Assembly: GCF_042767895.1 (NCBI RefSeq)
Contig: NC_091578.1
Coordinates: 19,407,940 to 19,471,939 of the forward strand
From: Penaeus vannamei
Taxonomy: Eukaryota; Arthropoda; Malacostraca; Decapoda; Penaeidae
Direction: 5' to 3'
DNA length: 64,000 bases
Of this stretch, positions 40,062 through 50,075 are shown piece after piece. Made by a program: the position numbers and the translations under genes. How positions within the stretch are numbered: the stretch's first letter is position 1; the number at the start of each line of letters is the position of its first letter. A model generated the notes under the pieces. The model did no database searches and was not told where the DNA came from. It was given only the letters and a program-made list of their open reading frames with translations.

Positions 40062-43000
40062 TCACTGTTCTTCAATTGGAAGAATTACAACAATGTTATG
40101 TACAGATCTGTCTATCAAAATATCTCTTTGTCCATTATACTTGGTACCTGGTATAGAAAGTTTATATCTTAAAGTAACATTCCTTACTTTACCATCAAAA
40201 CCTGGGGATGTAAATATCACTTGTGCTAGCTTCCAGTTTCCCTTTAATGCATTTTTGTCCTTAACAAGCACTATATCTCCAGGCTTGACATTCCGTTTTT
40301 CCACATGCCATTTAGTTCTGACTAAGAGAGTAGGAAAGAAATCCCTTATCCATTTTTTCCAAAAAGTATTAATTATTTCATTGACAAATCTGAAACTCTT
40401 TCTTAAACTACAATTATCCTCAAATACACCACTGGGTACAATAGAACTAGCACGACCGAGCAATAAATCATTGGGACATAAATAAGATCCCAAATCTAAA
40501 TCAGAGCCTGGTTTAATACCAATAGGTCTCTGGTTAATCAAGTTAGCTATTTCAAACATAACAGTCTGCAGGTCAGCATATGATAAAACCTTATTTCCAA
40601 TTGAAATACCGATTCCTCTCTTCACCAATCGTATCAATGATTCAGTACGCCCATTTTGCCAAGGAGCATCTGCGCCTTTAGTAAATTTCCAAGTCATGCC
40701 TTCTTTCCTACCAAATTTCATAATCTTGTCAAAATTCAGATTTCCTACAGCCTGAGTTAATTCTTTATTTGCCTTAACCAACTGGGAGCCTCGATCAGAA
40801 TATACCATTTTGGGAAATCCTCTGATACTAATGAATCTTCTAAAGACATTCAAAAAGTTATCTGTACTATATCCTTCTGCAATATCAATATGGACAGCCC
40901 TACTAGTCATGCATGCAAATATTATTCCATAAACCTTTAGTGTTGTCCTCTTCTTCACTGTATCTTTGACCAAATAAGGACCAAACAAATCAAGGGAAGT
41001 AAAGTAAAATGGAGGTGCTGGGTTTAGTCTCTCATTTGGAAGCTGGCCCATACACTGGCTTTCACAAATTTTGTTGATTCTCCTACACATCAAACATTTA
41101 GCCTTAATATGCTTTATTATTCGTCTAGCACCCGGTACCCAGAATTTTGTTTGAAGCTTGACTAAAGTGGATTCTATTCCAGAATGATCACGTTTATGTA
41201 AGTGTTTAATAATCAATTTAGTGAAAGGATGATCCGGCATCAATAACATATAATCATCTCTGTTCCAATTTGTTTTCAACCAATTACTTACTTTTGCACC
41301 CACTGTAATTATCCCTTCACTATTCAGCTTAGGGCCTAGTCTTTGATACCTTATCTTCCAATTTTTATCAATTCTTTCTTGCACCTTTCTTACCCAATAA
41401 ATTTCAGCCCTGTGTAGATCTCCAACATCAGGTTCTTTGCCTATATATAACAGGGATCTTCCAAGGAATACCTTTAGAACTCTGGCTGTAACATTTATGA
41501 ATTTATCATATTTACTGTATCTCTTTATATCAACAACTAAATCATTATTTGCTGCTGCAAGGGAAATCCTTCCTCTCTTTAAATAAAGAACATCAGGTAA
41601 ATCAATTAAATACTTCTGTTTGATTGGCCAATCTGTTCTGGGTAATGCAAGAAATTCAGGGCCAGACTGCCACAAAGAACTCTGATTTAGAAGCTCTGGT
41701 CTACATCCGCGTGTAAGTAAATCAGCTATATTTAATTCTGAAGGTATCCAGTACCACTCACTTGGATCAGTTTTTTCTTGAATTTCAGAAACACGATTAG
41801 CTACAAATGTGTTAAATCTGAAAGATTCCTTTTGAATCTGAGATCTTACTATTTCTGAGTCAATGAGGTGAGTGACAGAATCAAAGTTGAAGTCCATTTC
41901 CTGTACAATGAAAGCTCTGAGACGACACGCAAGCACAGCACTGCATAATTCAATCCTGGGGATCGTCATCTGACGAATGGGAGCTAGCTTACATTTAGAT
42001 GCAATTAAATGACTGATAAAGGAGCCGTCTGATAATCCCCATCTCATATAGGCCACAGCTCCATAAGCCTTTGAACTTCCATCAGCAAATATGATCAAAT
42101 GTGGGTTACCCTTTGAACTGTGAGGCTTGAGACAACGAACAAACCTCAGCGGCTCTAATTCAAACATCTCTCGAAAGAGCATCCTCCATTCATTATTCAT
42201 ATGAGAGCTAACAGCATAATCCCAACCAAGTTTCTTGTCACAGTTACCAAGGTCTAATACAAGCTCCCTCATCAAGAGCTTAGCCTTCAGCGTGAAAGGA
42301 GCAATTAACCCCAATGGATCGTAAATACTTGATACCTGACTAAGTATCATCCTTCGTGTCAATTTCTCTGGTAATTCATTTTCAAGCTTATCTTTTGTAA
42401 GATCAGGTGCAGTACGCAATTTTCTGATTCTCTTAGAAAAATTTATACGTACTACAAAGAAAAATAAATCAGATTCAGGATCCCAATTCAACCCCAGGAC
42501 CTTTTCAGTATTAGTTTCTATAATGCTTGAACAGGAGTTTACACAATTATTACCACCCGACATCACCCACTGTTTTATCTGAAAACCTCCTTTGCTTAAT
42601 ACACGACCAATGTCATTCATTATGGTCTTGGCTGCCTCATGGCTATCCACACTAGCCAATAAGTCATCTACATAAGAGTCCCTTTCAATCAGTTTGGTAG
42701 CTTCTGGGTAATTCTTACACATTTCTGCTGTCTTACGTAAAGCAACCATTGCAATCGCTCCTCCAGGTTTATCACCAAAAGTAACTGTCGTTAAAGCATA
42801 ACGACTTGGACTTCTTTCCGTATTCATTTCTCTCCACAAGAATCTATGGCAATTCTGATCGAAATGGCCTATCTTAACTGAATTGTACATTTTCTTAATG
42901 TCTCCTATAAGCCCAATAAGCCCTTGACGGAATCTGAGAAGTATGCCTAAAATATTATTAAGGCAATCGGGTCCCTTAGCTAGAAAATCATTTAATGCAA

Positions 43001-43277
43001 ATCCCATATAAGGCGCTGAAGAATCAAATACAATTCTCATTGGTGTTGACTTTGAATCGGATCTAAGAACTTCATGATGAGGAAGGTAAAACACTGGCCC
43101 TTTATACAAGATTATCTCTTCGTCCGACATCTTACGAGCTACCCCTCTTTTAACCATGTCCTGTATTTGTTCATTATACCTTTGTGAGTATTCACAGCCA
43201 AGCTTATTTATTTGGTAATTCACTAGGATTTCTGATCCATGGATAGTCAGCCACCCAACATTGGTTAAGCTCATCAT
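40062..43277 (-). CDS. BEL/Pao pol: reverse transcriptase, RNase H, integrase
   Basis: An open frame of 1071 residues. Reverse transcriptase occupies about 45-240, with catalytic D126 (LIGDIKKMY) and YVDD at 202-205. RNase H shows D399 (FADGSS), E443 (RIEL), D473 (LIDSE) and D519 (NIADLLTRG). The integrase zinc finger is H692, H698, C728, C731; its core has D763 (SLDLFGP), D828 (YSDRGS) and E879 (GRTES). A DUF5641-type tail follows (NDLLLGR, PGDIVLVKD, and a final VHNIVVILP). All catalytic residues are present. The annotated methionine is not a natural start: the protein would normally continue from the protease region, but an out-of-frame join at about 43205-43275 breaks it. The same break is in the second sequence, so it belongs to the element and is not a sequencing slip in one contig. 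Confidence 0.9.
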   Translation of the reverse strand: MMSLTNVGWLTIHGSEILVNYQINKLGCEYSQRYNEQIQDMVKRGVARKMSDEEIILYKGPVFYLPHHEVLRSDSKSTPMRIVFDSSAPYMGFALNDFLAKGPDCLNNILGILLRFRQGLIGLIGDIKKMYNSVKIGHFDQNCHRFLWREMNTERSPSRYALTTVTFGDKPGGAIAMVALRKTAEMCKNYPEATKLIERDSYVDDLLASVDSHEAAKTIMNDIGRVLSKGGFQIKQWVMSGGNNCVNSCSSIIETNTEKVLGLNWDPESDLFFFVVRINFSKRIRKLRTAPDLTKDKLENELPEKLTRRMILSQVSSIYDPLGLIAPFTLKAKLLMRELVLDLGNCDKKLGWDYAVSSHMNNEWRMLFREMFELEPLRFVRCLKPHSSKGNPHLIIFADGSSKAYGAVAYMRWGLSDGSFISHLIASKCKLAPIRQMTIPRIELCSAVLACRLRAFIVQEMDFNFDSVTHLIDSEIVRSQIQKESFRFNTFVANRVSEIQEKTDPSEWYWIPSELNIADLLTRGCRPELLNQSSLWQSGPEFLALPRTDWPIKQKYLIDLPDVLYLKRGRISLAAANNDLVVDIKRYSKYDKFINVTARVLKVFLGRSLLYIGKEPDVGDLHRAEIYWVRKVQERIDKNWKIRYQRLGPKLNSEGIITVGAKVSNWLKTNWNRDDYMLLMPDHPFTKLIIKHLHKRDHSGIESTLVKLQTKFWVPGARRIIKHIKAKCLMCRRINKICESQCMGQLPNERLNPAPPFYFTSLDLFGPYLVKDTVKKRTTLKVYGIIFACMTSRAVHIDIAEGYSTDNFLNVFRRFISIRGFPKMVYSDRGSQLVKANKELTQAVGNLNFDKIMKFGRKEGMTWKFTKGADAPWQNGRTESLIRLVKRGIGISIGNKVLSYADLQTVMFEIANLINQRPIGIKPGSDLDLGSYLCPNDLLLGRASSIVPSGVFEDNCSLRKSFRFVNEIINTFWKKWIRDFFPTLLVRTKWHVEKRNVKPGDIVLVKDKNALKGNWKLAQVIFTSPGFDGKVRNVTLRYKLSIPGTKYNGQRDILIDRSVHNIVVILPIEEQ

Positions 43278-44052
43278 AATTCAATCCATCCTCAATCAGT
43301 TTCAGTTCCTTTTCTTCCTTCAGCGTCATATGGCCTTTCAGAGAACACTTGCCACAACGACACCCTCCACACTTCGGAGAGCATGCTATACCTAGTTCTT
43401 CACTCATGAAAAAGCATTCCATCATTCTACCAATATTTTTCTTGGATTTGATCAAGTATTCATCAGACTGTAAACAAGCAATGTGATTTACCTTTGCATG
43501 TAGCTGATCACTGTTATGGGGCAAAGGACCTAGATAACCTCTGATACAGTAACCAAAATTATTATGCATAAGCTGTAAATTTCCAACTGGTTTTACCACT
43601 TTTGGTATGAGCACGCAGTAATCTAATCCAATAAGCAAATCAATTTTGCCACTAGGTCTTTGAATCTGATTAGGATTAACCCCCAAAATACGAGCAATTT
43701 CCGTCATATCCACATCCTTAATTTCTGAAGTGATATCATTAAAGCCAACAGCCTCCACCAACCATTGTTTACCATTATTATCAATCAAAGGAACATTATA
43801 TATTTTGCTCTCTACTCTCTCCTTTTGATTCCCTATTTTGGTAAGACTTAGGGATATTTCTGAACCCTTAAGGCCCAATTTCTTGGCTGCTGCATGGGTG
43901 ATCATAGTTAAATTGCTACCAGCATCAAAAAGTGTAGACAAGTTATATGAGCCACTACTAATTTTACTTATCATTAACAAAACACCTTCTCTATCCATAA
44001 GGTTACTCGAAGCTTGAACAATATGTAAGTTCTTGTTGAACACAGAATGCAC
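43204..44052 (-). CDS. BEL/Pao aspartic protease region (frame-disrupted)
   Basis: A 282-residue frame with the retropepsin-like core: active-site DAG at residues 43-45 within a hydrophobic LFDAGSNLTMI strand, and the later LLIGLDYC strand at 139-146. After this comes the cysteine cluster C224, C228, C231, C233, C236 and the DYPWIRNPSELP motif that normally runs into the reverse transcriptase of BEL elements. The frame stops at 43204 shortly after that motif, where pol continues in another frame. The open frame overlaps the zinc-knuckle frame by about 50 bases. The protease would cleave the polyprotein; here it is detached from both neighbours by frame changes. Confidence 0.82.
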   Translation of the reverse strand: MHSVFNKNLHIVQASSNLMDREGVLLMISKISSGSYNLSTLFDAGSNLTMITHAAAKKLGLKGSEISLSLTKIGNQKERVESKIYNVPLIDNNGKQWLVEAVGFNDITSEIKDVDMTEIARILGVNPNQIQRPSGKIDLLIGLDYCVLIPKVVKPVGNLQLMHNNFGYCIRGYLGPLPHNSDQLHAKVNHIACLQSDEYLIKSKKNIGRMMECFFMSEELGIACSPKCGGCRCGKCSLKGHMTLKEEKELKLIEDGLNYDELNQCWVADYPWIRNPSELPNK

Positions 44053-44410
44053 GGAAGGATGGTGCAGTTTTCCACGTCTTATTATTTCCTATTTGAACAT
44101 TACAAAGAATTTTCCTTTCACAGTCTCTGCTGATATGGGAGGGTTCCAGACAAACAAAACAAATGCCCATTTTTTTCATATTGTCTAGTTTCAGAGTATC
44201 GTCTAAGTTACTAAAAGTTGCACATCTACCAATTTCATGAGAATCAGTTCCATGAAACCAGCACCTTTTGTTCTTCATCTTGCTGTTTATATTCGGTCCC
44301 TTCGTTTCACTACCAAACTGACTTCTATTTGCTAGATTTACCATTGCCTGTGACAGATTGGCAAAACAGTCTAGCATTTGCTTCTGACAAACTTCCTGAT
44401 TCTGAGCCAA
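44003..44410 (-). CDS. BEL/Pao gag C-terminal zinc knuckles (frame-disrupted)
   Basis: A 135-residue frame with two putative zinc knuckles: a variant C50-x2-H53-x4-H58-x4-C63, and a canonical C84-x2-C87-x4-H92-x4-C97. Such knuckles bind the element RNA in the particle. The frame overlaps the gag frame (to 44325) and the protease frame (from 44052), and both joins need the same kind of shift (one base forward). That would fit single-base errors or mutations in three places; programmed frameshifting three times is less likely. Confidence 0.82.
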   Translation of the reverse strand: MAQNQEVCQKQMLDCFANLSQAMVNLANRSQFGSETKGPNINSKMKNKRCWFHGTDSHEIGRCATFSNLDDTLKLDNMKKMGICFVCLEPSHISRDCERKILCNVQIGNNKTWKTAPSFRAFCVQQELTYCSSFE

Positions 44411-45386
44411 TTTGGTGATTGCTAGTCAGATTATCTACATTTTCTTCACCTTCACCATTAGTAACATAATGAATGGCTGCCTTAGTGCTCATCCCTGCCG
44501 TCCTAGATTCATCTTCCATGTACTCTATAACCTGACGTTCTCCAGTCAAAAATTTTACAAGACTCTGAAACCTCTCTTGGTCACTTAAGGCTTGAGCTTT
44601 ATGAGTCCATTCCCTTTTTAAACTATTAGGAAGTAATCTTTCAATTTTAGTTACTACAGTAGAATTCTCTATTTCATTTGCTCTGTCTATTTTCTTTAAG
44701 TCTAACCATGCTCGCTCAACAACATTTATTACCTCACGTAACTTCCGAGTATTACCTTCAGGGACTGGCATTAAAATACTAATTTCAGCCAAAACAGCAT
44801 CCACAACCTTTGAAGTGGAACCAAACCGTTCTTTCAGCCTATCCCACATCTGATCAAATTCATCTAAACCCCCTACAATTTCTTTAGCCTTTCCTTGTAA
44901 AGATCTTCTCAGTATAAATGGATCTCTCCCATGACGGGCTATCACCAAGCGTGTGTAATCTTTCATGAAAGTTGGGAACTCTCGGACATTGCCATAAAAA
45001 ACTGGAGGATCTACTTTCTTAACAAGTATACTACATGAACTATCAGACTGTGGAGCAAGTTTCTGTGTTTCAATCTTTAACAACACCAATGCTGAATGGA
45101 TATCACACTTGATCTTTTCTATTTCACATATATAATTCAGATGTTCACTAATTTGTTTATCATCATCAACTACTTGAAGCAGACGTTCATTTATAATTTC
45201 TACTCTTTTGAAATTTTCACAAATTTCATTAAAAACTGCACCTAACACTTCTAAAGGTTCATTTTTCTCTTTACAGTCAAGGAACACTCTTACTTTTGTG
45301 GTAAAGCATCCTTTGGCGATGCCTCGTTGTTTTCTGAGGGTTTTCTCGTCATCCCAGCCAGTTTCACATTCTTGAGTTCTGCCCAT
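44325..45386 (-). CDS. BEL/Pao gag, N-terminal part (DUF1759-like)
   Basis: The methionine at 45386 gives 353 residues beginning MGRTQECETGWDD. The frame is open further upstream to 45458, but that part lies in the LTR. The central region (about residues 125-290) has the VDPPVFYGNVREFPTFMKDY start and the WDRLKERFG and LLPNSLKREW blocks of the gag core usual in BEL/Pao elements. The N-terminal third is charged and probably helical. The frame ends at 44325 in a Ser/Asn-rich stretch and the zinc knuckles follow in another frame. The start codon is only 18 bases inside the 5' LTR edge, which leaves exactly a primer-site length and no normal leader. Confidence 0.8.
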   Translation of the reverse strand: MGRTQECETGWDDEKTLRKQRGIAKGCFTTKVRVFLDCKEKNEPLEVLGAVFNEICENFKRVEIINERLLQVVDDDKQISEHLNYICEIEKIKCDIHSALVLLKIETQKLAPQSDSSCSILVKKVDPPVFYGNVREFPTFMKDYTRLVIARHGRDPFILRRSLQGKAKEIVGGLDEFDQMWDRLKERFGSTSKVVDAVLAEISILMPVPEGNTRKLREVINVVERAWLDLKKIDRANEIENSTVVTKIERLLPNSLKREWTHKAQALSDQERFQSLVKFLTGERQVIEYMEDESRTAGMSTKAAIHYVTNGEGEENVDNLTSNHQIGSESGSLSEANARLFCQSVTGNGKSSK

Positions 45387-45404
45387 GTTGGTCTGTTGCT
45401 GGAT

Positions 45405-45816
45405 TGTTTTGTGATTTCTACTAGGAGATGGGACAATGGAGACATGTATTGCATGCACAGTACTTTATTTATGATCCAACCTGCAAATACAAATAAGATA
45501 TCAAAGTAATTCAAAACAGTAAATTCATCCCAAAAAAAGCAGTTAACTCAATGGTTCAAATGTAATAAACAGATACTTCAAATCAAAGCATTTCCATTTG
45601 ACTATTTGCATATTCCTTTTGCTCAAGAAACAAAACAAACATTTCCTCCACTAGAATAATGTCCACAATACAATATGCATTCATCTATAAATGAGAACCA
45701 AAGTTACACAATCAACATATCACAGTAATCAAAATTTAGAATAATCATAACAAAAATAATAAATAGAAGAGAAACAGCACATATTATTTACTTACAACAA
45801 TGAGACCTCCCATCTC
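45405..45816 (-). repeat. BEL copy 1, 5' LTR, partial (412 bp before gap)
   Basis: Begins TGTTTTGTGATTTCTAC like the other LTR and differs from it at only a few positions in the first 400 bases. The remaining 550 or so bases fall in or beyond the N gap, whose 500-base length is a placeholder. The sequence after the gap is forward satellite and contains no LTR remainder. Confidence 0.88.
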
Positions 45817-46316
45817 NNNNNNNNNNNNNNNNNNNNNNNNNNNNNNNNNNNNNNNNNNNNNNNNNNNNNNNNNNNNNNNNNNNNNNNNNNNNNNNNNNNN
45901 NNNNNNNNNNNNNNNNNNNNNNNNNNNNNNNNNNNNNNNNNNNNNNNNNNNNNNNNNNNNNNNNNNNNNNNNNNNNNNNNNNNNNNNNNNNNNNNNNNNN
46001 NNNNNNNNNNNNNNNNNNNNNNNNNNNNNNNNNNNNNNNNNNNNNNNNNNNNNNNNNNNNNNNNNNNNNNNNNNNNNNNNNNNNNNNNNNNNNNNNNNNN
46101 NNNNNNNNNNNNNNNNNNNNNNNNNNNNNNNNNNNNNNNNNNNNNNNNNNNNNNNNNNNNNNNNNNNNNNNNNNNNNNNNNNNNNNNNNNNNNNNNNNNN
46201 NNNNNNNNNNNNNNNNNNNNNNNNNNNNNNNNNNNNNNNNNNNNNNNNNNNNNNNNNNNNNNNNNNNNNNNNNNNNNNNNNNNNNNNNNNNNNNNNNNNN
46301 NNNNNNNNNNNNNNNN
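45817..46316. other. Assembly gap, 500 N
   Basis: A placeholder gap, identical in length to the first. The left contig ends inside the BEL 5' LTR. The right contig begins in forward satellite about 1.5 kb before sequence that duplicates the end of the left contig. Confidence 0.99.
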
Positions 46317-46649
46317 TATTGCTATTATTGCAGTAATTCTCAAGAGTATCATTATAATTATGACTTTATCATTATCATCAAAATTATCATCATTATTGTC
46401 AATAATAAAGGAATCATCATGGAAATCATCATAATTACATGGATTAATGTTAAAATCCTCATGATTACCATTAAAAAGCAAAAAGGGTTTTTTTTTTCGA
46501 CGTTTCTCTCAAATGGCTAGATTTTGCCGTTTTTTCGACTTTTGGGATTTTATTACTTCAGGCCTTTATTTCATTATAAATGGACTGAATGATCATTATT
46601 ATCATCATTATTATCATTACTGTCATCATTTTTATGATTATCATTATAG
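46317..46649 (+). repeat. Forward satellite, partial unit at contig start
   Basis: Begins at the TATTGCTATTATTGCAG word, passes through a full core (46440-46595) and the GGACTGAATGATCATT landmark, and is broken within the ATN part at TCATTATAG by an insertion. Confidence 0.88.
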
Positions 46650-47395
46650 TATGTTAGATGCAGTATGTTGGTACAATCTTAATTCAAGGGTATCAGAATA
46701 ACTTCTGTGTAGTTCCACATTTATTTTCGTTACAGCCTAGTCACAAGAAGCATTCGAACTGAAAACAACAAGCCCGTATAAGAAACCAATAACGCACAAT
46801 AGAGATGAACATGAATTTGAATATAAAACAAAACAACATACAGGAGATGCAAAATCTATATAAGAAGAGCATTAGCACATTGCGAAATATGAAAATCAGA
46901 ATTTGACAAACATTATCCTATTATTGAAAGAACATAAAATCTTCACAAGGCATTTCCATTTAAAGCAAAACATCAGAAAATAAAAGGGGTTGGCTGTGGA
47001 ACAACTACCACTGAACATATCACAAAACACTACCTTTGGGGGGGGCCGCGGCGCTGAACAACAAAGTATAATAATCTTAGATATACACACTGTTAACACT
47101 CACTTTGTATCCCAATAAAGACTGCAAACCAACTTCATAAAATCCACTCCACGGTCGTTGTCACTCAAAATAAAAGGATGGAAAAAGGCATTTGGCCCAC
47201 CCAGTACAGATAGCAGTTGCCTTGGTTTATCTTTTGGCGGGAAGCTGCAAGAGTTGACACAGCGATATAACACGCAAAGGAGTATGGGTTGTGGCGCTCG
47301 GTTTGAACGACTTTCCTTGGATACTTACCAACTAAATCAGATTTTGTTTCGCTTTAAGAAATCAAATACTTAAAATTGCGCATTATTCTACCTAA
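46650..47395. mobile_element. Unidentified 746-bp insertion in the satellite
   Basis: Mixed-composition sequence splits one satellite unit: the unit reads TCATTATAG on the left and resumes TCATTATCAATATGATTATT on the right. It carries no convincing coding frame (the longest, about 70 codons, show no motif). It has AATAAAG near 47115 on the plus strand and a run of nine G near 47038. The ends (TGTTAGATGCAG on the left; TGATTAGGTAG on the reverse strand of the right) are only loosely similar, so terminal inverted repeats are doubtful. It could be a solo LTR or a non-autonomous DNA element. No target duplication is clear. Confidence 0.55.
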
Positions 47396-50067
47396 TCATT
47401 ATCAATATGATTATTATTACTATTATCATCATTATTGCAGTTATAATAATTATTGCTAATTATTATTGCTATTTTTATCATTATAACTATTCATATAATG
47501 AAAATAGCAATAATGATGATCTTGGAAATAATAATGACAATAATAATAATTATAATGACAATGATAATGGTGTTATTATTATTTCTATTGCAATTATTAG
47601 TATGGAAATTATTGGAATAGAGTAAATTATTGCTATTATTGCAGTACTTATCAAGATTATCATTATAATTAAGACCTTATCATTATTATCATTATTATTG
47701 TAATTATCATTGTCATTATCATCATAATTATCATCATTATTGTCAATAATAAAGGATTCATCATGGAAATCATCATAATTACCTGAATTAATGTTAAAAT
47801 CCTCATAATTACCATTAAAAAGCGAAAAGGATTTTTTCTGACGTTTCTCTCGAAAAGGTTGAAATACGCTAGATTTTACCGTTTTTTCGACTTTTGGGAA
47901 TTTATTACTTCTGGCCTTTATTTCATTATAAATGGACAAAATAATAATTATTTTCATCATTATTATCATTACTGTCATCATTTTTATGATTATTATCACG
48001 AGAAGTCATTATGATCATGATTATCATTATTATAATCATTATTATTGCAGTTATAATAATCATTATGCTAATTATTATTGCTATTTTTATCATTATAACT
48101 ATTTACATAATGATAATAGCTATAATGATGATCTTAGAAATAATAATAATAATAATAATTATAATTGCAACAGATAATGATGCTATTCCTATTGCCATTA
48201 TTAGTATGGAAATTATTGGAATAGAGTTAATTATTGCTATTATTCCAGGAATTATAAAGATTATTATAATTATGACTTTATCATTATCATTATTATTATC
48301 ATGTCATTATCATCATAATTATCATCATTATTATCAATAATAAAGAAATCATCATGGAAATCATCATGATTACCTGAATTAATGTTTAAATCCTCATAAT
48401 TACTCTCATAGTTTCTCTCAAAAGGCTGTAATACGCTAGATTTTACAGTATTTTTCAATTTTGGGGATTTTATGACTTTTGGCCATTATTTATTATAAAT
48501 GGACTGAATGATAATTATTATCATTATTATCATTATTGACATTTTTTTATTATTATCATTATAGTCATCATCATCATGATTATCATTATTATTATCATCA
48601 TTATTGCAGTTATAATAATTATTATGGAAATGATTATTGCTATTTTTATCATTATAACTATTTATATAATGATAATAGCAATAATGATGATCTTAGAAAT
48701 AATAATGACAATAATAATAATTATAATGACAATGATAATAATGTTATAATTATTTCTATTGCCATTATTAGTATGGAAATTGTTGGAATAGAATTAATTA
48801 TTGCTATTATTGCACTACTTCTCAAGATTATAATTATAATTATGACTTTATCATTATTATCATTATTATTGCCATTATCATTGTCATTACCACCATAATT
48901 ATCATCATTATTGTCAATAATAAAAGAATCATCATGGAAATCATCATAATTGCCTGAATTAATGTTAAAATCCTCATAATTACTATTAAAAAGCGAAAAG
49001 TTTGCTTTCCATGCTTCCCTCAAAAGCCTGTAATATGCTAGGATTTTGCCATTTTTTTCTACGCTTGGGATTTTATAACTTCTGGTCTTTATTTCATTAT
49101 AAATGGACTGAATGATAATTATTATCATTACTGTCATCCTTTTTATGATTATTATCATTATAGTCATTATCATCATGATTATCATTAATATTATCATCAT
49201 TACTGCAGTTATAATAATTATTATGCTAATTATTATTGCTATTTTTATCGTTATAACTATTTATATAATGGTAATAGCAATAATGATAATCTTAGAAATA
49301 ATAATGACAATAATAATAATTATAATGACATTGTTATATATATTATTATTTTTTCTATTGCCATTATCAGTATGAAAATCATTACTATTATCGCAGTAAT
49401 TATCAAGATCATCATTATAATTATGACTTTATCAATATTATCATTATTATTGCCATTATCATTGTCATTACCACCATTACAATATCATCATTATTGTCAA
49501 TAATAAAAGAATCCATCATGGAATTCATCATAATTGCCTTGAATTAATGTTAAAATCCTCATAATTACTATTTAAAAGCGAAAAGGGCTTTTTTCGACGT
49601 TTCTCTCAGAAGGCTGTAATATGCTAGATTTTGCCTTTTTTCGGACTATTGGGATGTTATTACTCTTGGCTTTATTTCATTATAAATGGACTGAATGATA
49701 ATTATTATCATCATTATTATCATTACTGTCATTTTTATGATTATTATCATTATTATTATCATCATTATTGCAGTTATAATAATTATTATGTTAATTATTA
49801 TTGTGCTATTTTTATCATTATAACTATTTATATAATAATAATAGCAATAATGATGATCTTAGGAATTAATAATTACAATAATAATTATTATGATAATGAT
49901 ATTATTATTTCTATTGCCGTTATTAGTATGGAAACTATTGGAAGAAAGTTAATTATTGCTATTATTGCAGTAATTATCAAGATTATCATTATAATTAAGT
50001 GACTTTATCATTATTATCATTATTATTTTCATTATCATCATCCTTATCATCATCATTGTCAATAATA
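47396..50067 (+). repeat. Forward satellite, duplicate of 34.7-36.9 kb from 47847 onward
   Basis: From 47847 the sequence follows 34681 onward with an offset of about 13.16 kb. It has scattered small changes, such as CACGAGAAG for CATTATAG near 47997. Around 48400 and 48870-48960 it departs more, switching between neighbouring units. The part before 47847 does not match the corresponding place in the other contig, where the LINE lies. Confidence 0.85.
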
Positions 50068-50075
50068 TTGAAAAC
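50068..50075. other. Forward-to-reverse switch point, second sequence
   Basis: The same filler (TTGAAAAC) and the same flanks as at 36913-36920. Confidence 0.85.

Noticed and set aside
45792..46481. Open frames spanning the second N gap
   Set aside because: The middle is unspecified sequence; the ends are an LTR and satellite.
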